A DNA stretch of 64,000 nt, from NCBI RefSeq assembly GCF_032854445.1, contig NC_088302.1, positions 40,986,191 through 41,050,190 on the forward strand, given 5' to 3'. The stretch is from Liolophura sinensis (Eukaryota; Mollusca; Polyplacophora; Chitonida; Chitonidae). The first letter of the stretch is position 1, and each line of letters opens with the position of its first letter. Positions 33,901-46,868 of this stretch are shown one piece after another. Below the pieces are notes generated by a model, which saw nothing but the letters and a program-made list of their open reading frames with translations, was not told the origin of the DNA and did no database searches. The translations under genes were made by a program, and so were the position numbers.

Positions 33901-36700
33901 CACGGCTCAGTGATAAGACACATAACTCCTCCAGTGAGGCACACAAGGTGTGAGTTCAGTCCTGACCTTGGATAGGATAGGTTTTACTGAACTGAACAAT
34001 CAGTTCTCCTAATTTACGAGTATGGCATATAAATGAGCATGTTATACAAAGGGAAACTCATCAGCACTCTGACTTCCTCCACCCATACACGTAGATCTGA
34101 GTGCCATCATCTGTCGCCCATTGTTTTAATGTGGTGTCATCTGAATGATTATGCATGACCAGCTTCAGTGATGCACCCTATACTGAAAGGCAAATATTCT
34201 TAGGTATGGCATAAAACACCAATCAAATAAGTAAATAAATAAATACTATAAGGTACAGGTTAACTTGCACATTTGGCAGCTGCACGTAGGTGTACCGGTA
34301 AGTGTACATATATGTGATCGTACAGATGTACTGTGTTCTGGTCACATCTAATTTTGTAATTTAGGTGCTAATGACTGCAATCTGACCATTTTGTGTGTAA
34401 GGATTTGTACTATGCAAAATGCTGATTTGACCATTAGGCGTACATGTACACACACTCAAAGCTTTTGTATGGTGTTATGAAACATTGCATTGGTCATTCA
34501 ATATTAATGTACCTGCTCATCATTTTGCAGGTCACTGGTTTTACTCCTTTTTACTGCTCCATGCATATTCAGTGTTTGACCAAGCTTCATTGACTATTTT
34601 GATTCCAAGTGACTAGTTTTACCATTTTGTGAATAGTCGTATCACTGTTAATCTCACAATTTTGCAATATAGTAGAGAACCTACACGTGTACAGAAGTAC
34701 TTCCATGTAGGTAACAAAATTAAATGATGTATTCACAGCACTGTTGATAACAGGTTTAACCATATGAGGTATCAATTAATTCACTTACTTGAATTGAATT
34801 CTGAATATACATACTGAATACACACACATACATATGTACATGTAGGTCACTTATTCTTTCATTTTGTGCCTAGGTTTGGGAGATATCAATATTTTTTGTG
34901 CTATAAGTCACAGATTTTACCATTTCAATATGCACAAAATCGGGATTACATATATGGTACATGTACCAGCCATTCCTATGTGTTTGTGAAATATATACAA
35001 ATGTATTAGCATTGTAAATATTTTTTGGGGATACATTTATAAGAAAGCAAGTAGTTTTTCTTTTTGCCATATGAGCTGTAGTGATCTTTTTTTTTTTTTT
35101 TTTAGCTTGTACTTATTGTACATTGATGTTATATACATGTGGGCGCATGTACAAGTATCCACTGACCCGAGCTAAGATGGATGGACTCTGCTTGATCCAT
35201 GGCCAATAGCTTGTGCCTAGTGCTGTTCTTCCTGGTAACTTTGTATTTACTGGGCTAGGCCAATCAATAGCAGGTGTGGCTCTTGATGTGTATCGCAAGG
35301 TGGCCTACTCTGGTCTTTAAATAAGGGATAGACTAAGTTGTTTTTATCTCACAGGTATGTATACAAACATCATTGGACAGGTATGTCCCATAATATTAAT
35401 GTCAAATTGTGTAAGGGTTTGGTGAAAGATACATGTAGTTGTTAAGGGAGATCAGTACCAGTTGTACTAGAAGAACAATTCTGTGTAGGCTGTATAGGTA
35501 CATGTATGTCTGTGTTTTGTGTGCTCAGGTGATCTACTCTTTATACCTTGTGAAAGGCTGAGGTGTGGGTTAAGTTGTATGTAGGCATGGCTGCACATGC
35601 TTGTTCCTATGTTTACAGGTAGGGGCATTTCTTTCACTGCTTTGGCTTTCGACCTTTGAACAACTTGTAGACAAGTAGTACAGATTAAAAAGCAAACATC
35701 ACAGGCCATGTGCTTCATGCTTCTTCATGTGTGTACATGTACTCTTGAATATAGTTATTTGATGCCTTAGTAGCTGGAGTACACAAGAAATGCTTCACAC
35801 CTGTAGTCCCATGATGAGTTTAGAGATCAGGATGCTCTAGCTGTCAAGGTTCGTTTCAGTTTATCATATGCTAGAGTATGAAGCACAGCTCTATACCTTT
35901 GTATAGGATTAGGATGTACACACGTACATGAGGTGTTCTGTCATGTCAGTTTACAATATTATTAAAGGGTGTGCTCAAAAAGGGTAGCTCCATGTAGCAG
36001 GCTACAGGAAACTGTTTACTACAGCTCTGTGTGGCCACCTACTTTGGATACTCTGACTATTTAAACCAGTAGTAATTATGTCATAATTGCTTTCAATTCA
36101 GTTATCTGATTTTGAGCTCTGGTCATCTTCTCTAATTATGATTCTAAGTGAAAACCCTGTTACATACAAGCATATGAATTATACAGGACTTGATTGAGCG
36201 CTGTCATTAAATTTCACTCTTAGCACTTCATGATTGTGCCTTGTCCCTTTTTTGCTGTTCAACACTCAAAATAAGTGCATCATCTACATGTGTAGGTATA
36301 CTTGATGTCTGTATGCATGTATAAAACACTGTATATGTGGTGTAAGAAAACCATATAGTGAACGTTATACATGTAAATAGCCAGATAGAACTTAGAGAAT
36401 GATTGTTTCCTCAGAAAGTTGTCTCTCATTCACACTGACTAACACATTAGGTATTTATTATATGTACCTGTACGTATTGTGTTAATGTACATTGTAGGTG
36501 TGGGAACCATTAAGTGAAACCTTAAATACATGTAGTCTCAGTGAATCAAAAGTCAACAGTTTGACTTGTACATTTTGGCATGACTTACATACACATATGT
36601 ACAACACCCGTAAGCTATGTACAGTTAAGTTTACTTAGTTGTACATGAACTATATGTATACCATACTGTATTTGAATATCTTAAAGTGTACATATGTTTG
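30902..36700 (+). other. Non-coding stretch, putative flippase intron
   Basis: AT-rich and dense in ACATGTACATGT-like words. A SINE tail relic lies at about 34168-34243 (AAACACCAATCAAATAAGTA). A T homopolymer lies at 35089-35103. No exon recognised. Confidence 0.5.
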
Positions 36701-36893
36701 GTTTATTTATTTAATTGGTGGTTTACACCATACTCAGGAGTATTTCACTTATACGTTAGCGGCCAGCATTATAGTGGGGGAAACCCACGACCATCCACAG
36801 GTTACTTGTAGACCTTCCTAATTACGGCTGGAGAGGAAGCCAGCATGAGCTGGACTTGAACTCACAGCGACCACATTGGTGAGAGGCTTCTGG
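36701..36893 (-). mobile_element. SINE family A, head-truncated
   Basis: GTTTATTTATTTAATTGGTG through GCGGCCAGCATTATAGTGGG to CCACATTGGTGAGAGGCTTC, with a small internal deletion of the GGGCAGAGCC block. Confidence 0.8.
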
Positions 36894-37424
36894 TTGTGTA
36901 CATATGTATATGCATTTTTGAATCATATCAGAATGTATGGAATTAACACCTTTCACACAGAGTTTCAATTTCCAGTACAATTTGTCTTTGTTCACCTCTA
37001 ATTCTTTGCAATATACAGTCAGTGCAATATACATTTAGTTAACTGTATATTTTGCCTTCATATATGGACATACATACTGTATTAATTAATACATGTGTGA
37101 ACGTATATGGGGTTGTAGAACCAGGATGTATGGTAATTGATATGGTGAAACCTGTTCAGGTACATGTGAATTCTTTATCTGTTTGTGTTAATATTTACTT
37201 CAACAACTGTTCAGTGTCTACATTAATATCCTGAATGGTTTGGTCGCATTCAAGATTTCAACATAATTACAAGTACCTTGTATGAATGCAGGAAGTAAAT
37301 GATACTTTTGTTATCAGCTGAACCAGTAGGTACATGTAGATATATGTAACTTTGATATAGAGTCTACATAAGATTATGATGTACTTCTACAGCAGAGGTG
37401 TACAGTAAGAAATTCATTTGATAT

Positions 37425-37576
37425 GTGGGCGTCCATGGCTCACTTGGTTATCATGCTAGCGCAGTGTGCTCCTAGGAGCCGCTCACCAATGCGGTGGCTG
37501 TGAATTCAAGTCCAGCTCATGCTGGCTTCCTCTCCAGTCGTAAGTGGGAAGGCCTTTGAGCAACCTGCAGAGGGTG
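37425..37576 (+). mobile_element. SINE family A, tail-truncated
   Basis: Head GGGCGTCCATGGCTCACTTG and CATGCTAGCGCAG, B box GAATTCAAGTCC, stopping after CAACCTGCAGAGGGTG. Confidence 0.75.
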
Positions 37577-37761
37577 TTTAGGAAGACAGATGTCTTTGTA
37601 ACCTATGCCTGAACTAACTTTTTACAGGTACATTTCCCTTGCATATGTACGTGTATTTGTGTACATGTTCATCCGATTCTGTCATGTCTACCCATCATGA
37701 CATTCTTAAGTATCACTACATGTACATGTAGGTGTGTATGTATACATGGACTTGTATAGAT

Positions 37762-37872
37762 GCCTCCAAAGCATGTTGGTTACTGTGCTAGCGCAGCACA
37801 ATGACCCAAGAGCCTCGCACTGATTTGATCGCTGTGAGTTTAAGTCCAGCTCCTTTTGGCTCCTCTCGTGTT
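37762..37872 (+). mobile_element. SINE family A, head fragment
   Basis: GCCTCCAAAGCATGTTGGTT, then GCTAGCGCAGCACAATGACC and GAGTTTAAGTCCAGC. It ends in TCCTCTCGTGTTGT. Confidence 0.7.
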
Positions 37873-38289
37873 GTACATGTACATGTATGTGCATTGTAGT
37901 ACTTAAAGGTAAATGCACACGCAACACCTTTTACATGCATTTACACAGAAGAAATGGTGCTACATGTGGCTTGTATGTGTCTGAAGGTATTTAATGCCAG
38001 TTTATACACCTGCTAGTAAGCCAGACGCAGGATAAACTCAGATGTTGCATGTGGAGCGTGTTCTATACACATACAGACAATCCTGATAACACGCTGCACA
38101 TGTTTACTTACGTGTACATGACACGAACCCAGACACTGTATTGCAACTTACATGTATTGGGGATGAAAAGAACATACTAACGAGCCACATTAATAGTGGT
38201 TCAGAAGATGGCCAATTAATAAAAAATCTGTCAGTATGTACCATGAACTTTTCTGTGGTGTCTTGTAATAGGCCTCATTTCATAATTTT

Positions 38290-38411
38290 GGAGTACTGTA
38301 CGTGGGAAGATCTGTCAGTAACCTGCAGATGCTCATGGGTTACCCCGAGCCTGGCTTCCTCCCACCATAATGCCTCAGTGTCGCATAAGTAAAATGTTCT
38401 TGAGTACTCTT
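38290..38411 (+). mobile_element. SINE family A, body and tail fragment
   Basis: GTACGTGGGAAGATCTGTCA, CCTCCCACCATAATGCCTCA and GTAAAATGTTCTTGAGTA. Confidence 0.7.
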
Positions 38412-39387
38412 TCAGATAAGTAATCATTTTGAGTGAAGTGGCGACAGAATACATTTGTACATGGTGCTCTTCACACAGATTTGAAAATGACCCTGTACAT
38501 ACGTATGCCTAATCGGTCTATTTCGATTTGTTTCAAAGTACTCATTTTTTTCCTCATTGTTTGAGTTGCTGATTTTACCCATGACTCAGATTCGCTAAAG
38601 ACACATGTTCATCGGAGGAAAATTGGCTGAAAATTTCATGCATTTTCATTGGTGAAATTTGTACACCATGCATATTTGAACAGTTTACATTTTGCAGCGT
38701 TTGTTTTTATAAGTCGCCTGTTGAACTGTCACATGTTGTGTTCAGGTCTGGGTCATCCCCTGCAGTCAGTCTGAGTGGGTCACCAACAGTTAACTGTTGA
38801 TGTGAGTTACTGCTGAGTGATGGATATACAAGCAAATACAGTATGGCTTTGTGGATAAATGGCATGTGGAGAAGGAAATGGGAAGTGAAGATTAAAGAAA
38901 AATCATAGAGAAATCATTTCTGCAGCTGAACAACATGAAGAAATACATGGAATAAAGTCTGTGATTGGCACATGTTCATGCATTACCACATGGCATTGCA
39001 TGGGAGTTGATCTCGCCAGTTTTGTACACGTTTCTACTGTTACCATGACCTCTTTGTGTATATACAAGTTGATGGGCATTGTTTATCTGTATTTGTCAAA
39101 CTTCTCGAAACGGACAAAAATCTATACGCTGAGTGTGTCAGTTTATGAGGCAGGCGAGGTGAAGAAAGAGCAGATGTTACCAGTGCTGGTGAATACTGAC
39201 AATAGGTCAGGTTGATTCTGGACACCATTCAAATGACCCGATGGATGACTGCATTGTGTGTCTACAGTCTGTCCTTACATGTACACCTTTGTCAACGCCA
39301 GCCACGGATGGTATACAGAATCCTGTACCATGACGTCTTGGATGGTTTAGAATTCTGCCAACATACTGCTGTATGTTCAAAAAGAAT

Positions 39388-39980
39388 GGTCTGGGTCTGA
39401 TTGGGACATCTTGTAAACCGAAAGGGTTTGAGCCTCACTCTGGACATACATCTGGATTAGACTTGTATGCCCTTGATAAGCAAAAAGGGTTTGAGAGGAA
39501 CATGTACTGTTTACATCCTGGGTCAGATGCTCAATAAACCAGAAGTATTTTTGAGGCACTAAGTTAGACTTTGGACCGAAGTGGTTTGAGAAACCGTGGG
39601 TATATCTAGATGGTCTGCCTTAAACTCAGAGATCATACATGTATATAAACCAAAAGGGTTTGGGGGGCAATATGTAGGTTGGTCTAGGTTAGACTGGAAC
39701 ATGCTCTGTAAACCAAAAGGATTTGAGAGGCAATATAGCCGTAGGTTAGACCAGGAAGTACTCTGTAAACCCAAGAGCACTCTGTACATTTATGTATGGT
39801 GGTCTGGGTTAGACTGGGGCACCCTCTATAAACCTAAATGATGTGAGAAGCAGAGACCATGGTGGCCAGGGATAGAAGGATAGACAACCTAGGAAGTATT
39901 TGAGAGGAACTACTTCCAGGATGGTCTGGGAGACTGGGAATTGATCATCTACATGTATTGATCAGAAGTGTTTGAGAGTT
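39388..39980. repeat. Diverged tandem array, about 60-bp units
   Basis: Roughly ten units, each with a form of GGTCTGGGTTAGACTGG, then TGTAAACCAAAAGGGTTTGA and GAGGCAATA. Length varies from about 50 to 70 nt. Confidence 0.75.
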
Positions 39981-40765
39981 ATATTACTTGTACCAAATAT
40001 TATGGTATATTATATTTTCTGAAAATCCTGAAAAATATGTTCTACGTTAACAATATTGGCAGGTACTGTCTTGTCATGGGTACAATGTACATGTAGGTGA
40101 AGATCAAATCATCCTGATATCATTAGGGTGGGATTGGATGAGGTGTCCTACTGGTACCCAGTATAAGTACATCAGTCTGCCTCCAAGGAAACATTGTCAT
40201 GATATTCATGACTGAAATTATATTTCAGAAAGTGCGGTAAATCCCAAAGAAAGAGGCAAACTTTTTACTTTAACATTGTGAAAGGTAAAAATGTTTTTGA
40301 AAAAAAAAATCTGCACAAACCTGCTTTAATATAGTACATCTAGATGGCCTTGTGAGAAAACAGGGTTATCATTGCGCAATAACGTTTTGAGGGTACTTTA
40401 TCCAGTTAGGCACACCACTACCTGCCCTCCCACCTCCCAGGAGCGTCGTCCTGTATGATTTGACTAGTGTGCATACTTATAATCAGGTGATGTGGTGATT
40501 GATCATCGAGGGGCCTGTGCTCTTGCGCAATCCTGCCCTGAATAGTCTCTCTTAAGTGGACTAGTCATTTTGAGTGTGTACACACACCTGTGTACCTGAA
40601 CCTTGTTTGTCATGACAGATTTACAGGTGGTGGTTATGAGGGTTGAAGTGTCTAGCCTGACGTAATGTTGCACAGTTTAATAAAGGACAGGTACACTGTA
40701 CATGTACAACACTTCTAGTTTCGTTTTCGTACCCAGCTGTAAAATCAGTTCCATGTAAAGCCTTG

Positions 40766-41156
40766 TTCAGACCCAGGTGTAAAATCAGTTCTGTGTTATT
40801 GGAAATGTCTGCAGAACGAAGGTAAAGTGTACACAGATATAATGAAAATGTAAGCTTTGTATGGAAAACCTTGTTTACAAATGTGGAAGGCAAGACTTTT
40901 ACAGTATAAAATCAGTCATAGAATTATATTCATGTACAAGTACAAATGTGCTCAGTATGATGTTCAGACCCAGGTGTAAAATCAGTGCTGTGGTATTGGA
41001 AATGTCTGCAGAACGAAGGTAAAGTGTACACAGATATGATGAAAATGTAAGCTTTGTATGGAAAACCTTGTTTACAAATGTGGAAGGCAAGACTTTTACA
41101 GCATAAAATCAGTCAGACTTATATTCATGTACAAGTACAAATGTGCTCAGTATGAT
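40766..41156. repeat. 197-bp tandem duplication
   Basis: TTCAGACCCAGGTGTAAAAT starts at 40766 and again at 40963. The two copies are nearly identical through ACAAATGTGCTCAGTATGAT. A partial third start lies just upstream (GTAAAATCAGTTCCATG). Confidence 0.85.
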
Positions 41157-41230
41157 GTACATGTACATGGATGCTTGCTTTTGGCTTTATTACATACACA
41201 TGTAGTATCTGGTGATGCTGATGACTAGAT

Positions 41231-41392
41231 ACCATGCTGACTTCCTCTCTAATCATGCATGCTAAGGTCTGCCAGCAACCTGCGGGTGCTCGTTAATTTC
41301 CTATGGGCTCTGTCTGGTTTCATCTTATCATAATGCTGTCTGCCGTCATATAAGTGAAATATTTTTGAGGACAGTGTTAAAGACTAATAAAA
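41231..41392 (+). mobile_element. SINE family A, diverged, head-truncated
   Basis: CATGCTGACTTCCTCTCTAA, CCAGCAACCTGCGGGTGCTC, then CATATAAGTGAAATATTTTT. Confidence 0.65.
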
Positions 41393-42624
41393 TATACAGT
41401 GCACATGTAAATATGACTAGATACTGTTTAAAGAGTACATACAAATCGGCCTAGATATTACACAGTTGCATGTTGATGAAATTGTTGTGTCAGCGACTGC
41501 CACATTGTGCTGCTGGCTGCCACTGACTGTACACCCCTGTAAGTTCTCTCTATGACATTTGTAGCATAAGTAACTAACCAAGTTGTCTTGATTGCCTGAC
41601 ATTGTGCTGCTGCTGTTTTGTGTGCACACCCATATATACCTGACCTCAGAACAGGGGCGTTAATACATATATCTGTATATGGCAGTGGTTTGCTTGTGCT
41701 TCATGCTGTGTCCTCTGCACAGCTTCATCAATACCTGGCATCATTCCTGAGAATGTGTTAGGAGAATTTCCTAGTTTATAGATACTGAATGACAGCAGTC
41801 AGCAGTCACAATGTTTGTTGGCCATTGAAATCCGCTAAGAGAGTTCCAATTACCTGTGAGGCAAGTGCTCTGGACCAGCCAAAGAGTTAATTGATCCCTA
41901 AATTGGAAAATCATGCTAGGTTGTGGTTGGTTTTTTGCCTCTAAAGTGTTATCTTTCAGTGTGCGGGATTGATTGGGATGTTTCCCGCGCTTATGCTCAA
42001 CTTAGCCCTTGCTCAGAATTGTCTGCTTGCGTTCTGTTGAAATTAGCTGCCTCACTGCACATGTCTTGTTGGTTTGTCAGAATTGCTTGTTTACGTTATT
42101 TAACATTCCCTGTCTGTGTACATATAATTATTCTACCATTAAATTACGTTAAATGCACGTGTGCATTTGCCATTGAACATCCCCTCGATTAAACTGTTGG
42201 TTTGTCAGATTTGCCTATTTCTTTCGTGATTTCATTGCACATAAATTTACATATGTGTATAAAATCAGTGAATCAGTGACTGTGCATGATACATGTACAT
42301 GCAAGCTCTCTGTTACATGTATTTTTGTCTTTGTAACTAAAAGCTATACTGTAAAGTGGTTTATCAGGGAAGTATTATTTATTAACAGGTTGGTGCATTT
42401 TTTATGTTTCAGAAGATGTCCACTGGGGTGTTGATATAAACTTCTTGTAAACTGAACTAACTCAAGCCTTATGTATCCAGCCTCAGGTAAGGGTAAAAAG
42501 ATACAGAGGTCTTCCTGGACAAATCGTTACAGACAGGTGAGAGATAATTAATAGACAAACTCTTACCCGCAGACTGTTTTGGCAGTGGTCTTCAGAAAGT
42601 TCAGTGAGTTTGTCAGGTACTTGG

Positions 42625-42846
42625 CATAGGTCGGTGGTTTACTCCGGGCACCATTGGCCCATTGTCAGTATACTGTGACTGGGTGGAGTGTCATGTAAGG
42701 TGTCTTCTGCATGATACTTCAGTGGAGGCAGCATAGACCTGCCACAAGAAGACATGAAATATGTCTACACACCGAATGACTCCTCGTCACCATATGACTG
42801 AAAAGTTGCTAAGTATGACGTTATACCCCAAGCATTCATTTATTCA
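42625..42846 (+). mobile_element. SINE family B, 3' portion
   Basis: CACAAGAAGACATG, CACCATATGACTGAAAAGTT and GACGTTATACCCCAAGC match the end of the copy at 10761-11086. TTGTCAGTATACTGTGACTG matches its middle. Confidence 0.7.
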
Positions 42847-43300
42847 TTCAGGTGAAGGGTTACATGGACAAAGAGTAACTGACGGGTATAGGTTACATGG
42901 ACAAAGAGTAACACAAAGGTGAAATGTTGTGTAGACAGAAAGTAACAGACAGGTGATAGGTTAAACTGACAAAGAGCAATAGACAGGTAAAAGGTTACAT
43001 AGACAGAGACTAACAGGCAGGTGAAAGGTTACTCAGACAGTGAGTAACAGACAGGTTAGAAATTATACAAAGAGAGTAACAGACAGGTAAAAGCTACATG
43101 GACAAAGAGTAACAGACAGATAAAGGTTACATAGAGAGTAATAGACAGGCGAAAGGTTACACAGACAGAGAGTATCAGGCAGGAAAAGGTTACACATAGA
43201 CAAAAAGTAACGGACAGATGAAAGATTACACGTAGACAAAGAGTAATTGACACATGAGATGTCACATATGGAACACTTTTATATAGACAGGTGAGAAGTA
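42847..43300. repeat. Diverged minisatellite, about 30-36-bp units
   Basis: About a dozen units like GGTTACATGGACAAAGAGTA followed by ACAGACAGGTGAAA. Confidence 0.8.
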
Positions 43301-43974
43301 TTTTGCGCAAAGCTTTTCAGACAAGTCAGAGGTACATGTGTCTTCATGCCTTTACTTGAATAGTAACAAACAAATTACTGGTTCGACATACATATACATT
43401 GTAGACAAAGAGTAACAGGGAAGTTAGAGGTTATTCATATATAGATAGATCATAAATATGTGTTCATGTACTTACAGGTAGACCTACATGTTCATGGAGG
43501 CGTTAAGCCATAATCATTCATTCATTCATGTACCTGAACTAGCAGATGCTTCTATAAACACATGTATATAGGAATAAACACATACGAATAAACACAAATC
43601 AGATAAATAAATAAATGAACACATGTTTTGTTTATGTTCCAATATCAGTAATGATGCTCGTGGCAAGTGGTGTGTAACACCTGCATCCATGTTATATATG
43701 ACTATCTGTACGATGTCATTTGCTCACATGATGACTCACTATGCACATGTATTTACTTAAACAAATGATTGAAAATGAACCGAATTAGGAAGGATTAAGG
43801 TCTGTGCCGTTAATGGAAAGTTTTGTTTTCATCAGATCAGACCTGACTTGACAATGCGGCCATGTTGGAAGAAAGAAAGAGCCCAAGGTGAGAACTGCAG
43901 TGTTAATTATACAGGTGTTGATTATGTGTCAAGTGGATATGTGGATCGGTGTGTTGTGAAGATTGACAAATAAT

Positions 43975-44187
43975 GTACGTATTCATGAATACTGATGTCA
44001 GTGCACGTACAGTGATGTTAGTGCATGTACATGTGTAATGATCTTAGTGCATGTGTAATGATGTATACATATGGTAATGTTAGTATACCTGGATATGTAA
44101 TGTCAGTGCCCTTATAATGATGCCAGTGCATTTATAGTGATGTTAGTGCATGCATGGTGTATACATGTAGTAATGTTAGTACACCAG

Positions 44188-44218
<31 letters not shown>

Positions 44219-44460
44219 ATGTCAGTAAACTTATGATGTCAGTGCACTTATAGTGATGTTAAGTGCATATAGAGTGATGTTAATGCTTGCATAATGATGT
44301 TAATGGGCAGTAATGGGCACAGTAATGCTAGTGCATCTATAGTTATGTCAGTGACCATATATAGTGATGTCAGTGCACAAAGTGATGTCAGTGCACAAAG
44401 TGATATCAGTGCACAAAGTGATGTTAGTGGATATATGGTGATGTTAATGCACATGTGTAA
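43975..44460. repeat. Diverged tandem repeats with an embedded TA run
   Basis: Many GTGATGTCAGTGCACAAA-like units of about 17-32 nt. A TA microsatellite lies at about 44191-44214. Confidence 0.75.
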
Positions 44461-44481
44461 AAAGTCATGGCGTTTTTTTTT

Positions 44482-44740
44482 TTTATTTGATTGGTGTTTT
44501 ATGCTGTACACAAGAATATTTCACTTATTCGACGGCAGCCAGCATTATGGTGGGAGGAAACCAGGCAGAGCCCGGGGAAAACCCACAACCATCCGCAAGT
44601 TGTTGGCAGACCTTCCCATGTACAGCCGGAGAGGAAGACAGCATGAGCTGGACTTGAACTCACAGCGATCGCATTGATGAGAGGCTTCTGGGTCATTAAA
44701 CTGCACTAGCGCGCTAACCAACTAAGCCATGGAGGCCCCC
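44482..44740 (-). mobile_element. tRNA-derived SINE (family A), near full length
   Basis: The reverse complement runs from the GGGGGCCTCCATGGCTTAGT head to the AAACACCAATCAAATAAA tail, with a poly(A) end. Confidence 0.88.
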
Positions 44741-45455
44741 TACATGGCGGGTGTAAGTCTTGGCTGTAGGCTGTACGACTACTAAATGGAGGAAATGGGA
44801 AATGTGTAGTTGGAAACAAGAAGTGTTTACACCTCTGCCTCCTGCTTCATACTGTGGGAGAATCAACTGGCCCACATTTACAGTCAATTTCAAGTGAAAA
44901 CATCTCATACATGTACTCTGCTTGAGGGCTTGTGAATATTTTCTTGTGAGTGCAACACACACCAAGGTACATATATATGTACATGTTGCTTGGAATGCAT
45001 AGTTTTGCCAAAGATGAGAATATTTTTTGCTCGAGCTCCCCATTGAGTATTGGTACTGCTCTCCTATACTACGTGTGATATCGCACTGAGAAGCTGGGTG
45101 TCTGTTTACATTCAAGGGAGACAACTCTTCATAGTCAAATGATTGTGAAAATCATTGTATGTTGACATAGAGCAGTAAGATGTTCTGTTAATTGCAATTA
45201 TAGAAGGTGGAATTTACAGAGGGTCTTTGTGATAAGCAAGATGTGTCTGAAGTAGAAAATAGAAATATGAACGTAGTTCTGATATTTGAAATTTTACATT
45301 CAGAGATTTGAAATAATATTGTCTACTCTTATTAATATACAGTACAAGTATGCTTAAAACGAAGAGTGTGTGTGTACATCGTATCTTGATTCTTTTTAGT
45401 GGTGTATACCTTTTAAACCCAGTAAGGGCATGCCTGATATACTGGTTGTAACCAG

Positions 45456-45598
45456 TGTCCTGGGGGGTGTTTCACAAAGTGCGCGTAACATTACGTTCAT
45501 GTATCTACCATGGTGACCTGTTCTGTAGGTATTACGTCATCATGGCAGTTACGTTGACATAGCGCTACGTGGGTTTAGTAACACGGGCCCCTGGAGAC
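45456..45598. mobile_element. Foldback MITE-like element
   Basis: The left end GTCCTGGGGGGTGTTTCACA pairs imperfectly with the reversed right end GTCTCCAGGGGCCCGTGTTA. Inner segments (CGTAACATTACG and GTTACG) also pair. A GGGCCCGTTTCACAAAG-type palindrome is common in marine invertebrate genomes as far as I know. Confidence 0.55.
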
Positions 45599-45742
45599 TA
45601 GATGACCTGTTAGTTTTATCTCCACTATATACATTTTTGATACTTTATCTCTTTCGTCTTCCTTATGTTCACAGACTTTTGACGTTCAAGTACATGTAAG
45701 TCTGGCCTTGGCTGGTATAACCTGGCCTCAGGGGCAACAGTA

Positions 45743-45780
45743 TACATATATATATGTGTATATTTATACACATATATGTA
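45743..45780. repeat. Near-perfect AT palindrome
   Basis: TACATATATATATGTGTATA faces TATACACATATATGTA around a short TTTA centre. Confidence 0.7.
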
Positions 45781-46266
45781 TGAAACCTAGCAGGACTACT
45801 TTTACTATGCTGTTTTCTCCCTAACGTATGAAGAACTTGCAGTAGTCATGGCAATGTCAGAAACATACACATAGACAGGGTAGTGCAGTATAGCTTCATG
45901 AAATTTTGAAACAACAGAACATTGTCAACAGTCCACCAGGTGGCACTCCACTTTCGAATAATGTTCTTGGGTACAATGAAAGCCCACCTTTATAGTTTAA
46001 AAGACACTCTGTAAACTCAATTCCGTCTGACCTATTGTGGCAGTCATATGGTCGTTTTGGCCGATATGGTAGACAATATGTCGAGCTAGGCAATGCTCAT
46101 AGGTATATTTTATAAGATTCCTAATCAATCAACATTCGAGGTATAGGGAAACCCTCCTTCAGCATTCCGATTTCTAATAACAGCACCACCATATCCAGAA
46201 AGTCCTTCTCTTTTACACGCCATATGTGTTTCATGATCATAGAAAACAAAACTGAAAGAGCTAGAG

Positions 46267-46354
46267 GCATGATACACACATGTTATTAGCATGATACACA
46301 TATGTTATTAGCATGATACACACATGTTATTAGCATGATACACACATGTTATTA
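46267..46354. repeat. 22-bp tandem repeat, four copies
   Basis: GCATGATACACACATGTTAT-type units, nearly identical. Confidence 0.9.
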
Positions 46355-46660
46355 GCATGATATTTATTTTCAGTGGGTTTTGTTGGACATTTGATTAACA
46401 TTGCTCTCATTTTTTTTGATAACACCAAATTCTTCCAGGCATGTCTGTGAAATCTAAAGTAAATTTCAACCTCTGCCTAATATTACTCTTATTCTCCTAG
46501 AAGTTTGCCTCAGTAATTTAAATGTACATGTACATGAATTAGTGAGTGCTTGCTGTGACCATTCAACTGCTGGCAATCTTCAGATTGCCCATGTGCTGAA
46601 TACATGACGTATTTGTTGCACACTCAAGCTGTATACCTACTCTGCCTGCACAGGTACAAT

Positions 46661-46868
46661 ATTTATTTATTTACTTCATTTTTGTTTTACCCCGTATTTA
46701 ACAATATTTCATTTACATGATGAGGACCAGCATTATGGTGGAAACCCATGATCATCTTCAGATTGACTGGAGAGGAAGCCAGCTTGAGCTGGACTTGAAC
46801 CCATGCGATCGCATTGATGAGAGGCTCCTGGGTCATTGTGCTAACTAGCACGCTAACCACCAGTCCAC
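46661..46868 (-). mobile_element. SINE family A, diverged
   Basis: ATTTATTTATTTACTTCATT, GGACCAGCATTATGGTGG, then GAGGCTCCTGGGTCATTGTG and GCACGCTAACC. Confidence 0.75.

Noticed and set aside
37425-37500. A true tRNA gene in the SINE head
   Set aside because: The B box continues into SINE body sequence and the acceptor arm does not close, so it is a retroposon head.
43056-43310. A minus-strand Leu/Cys/Val-rich ORF that looks like a membrane protein
   Set aside because: It lies wholly in a minisatellite, and the apparent repeats are the DNA units.
44294-44677. A 127-residue plus-strand ORF
   Set aside because: It runs through tandem repeats into an antisense SINE.
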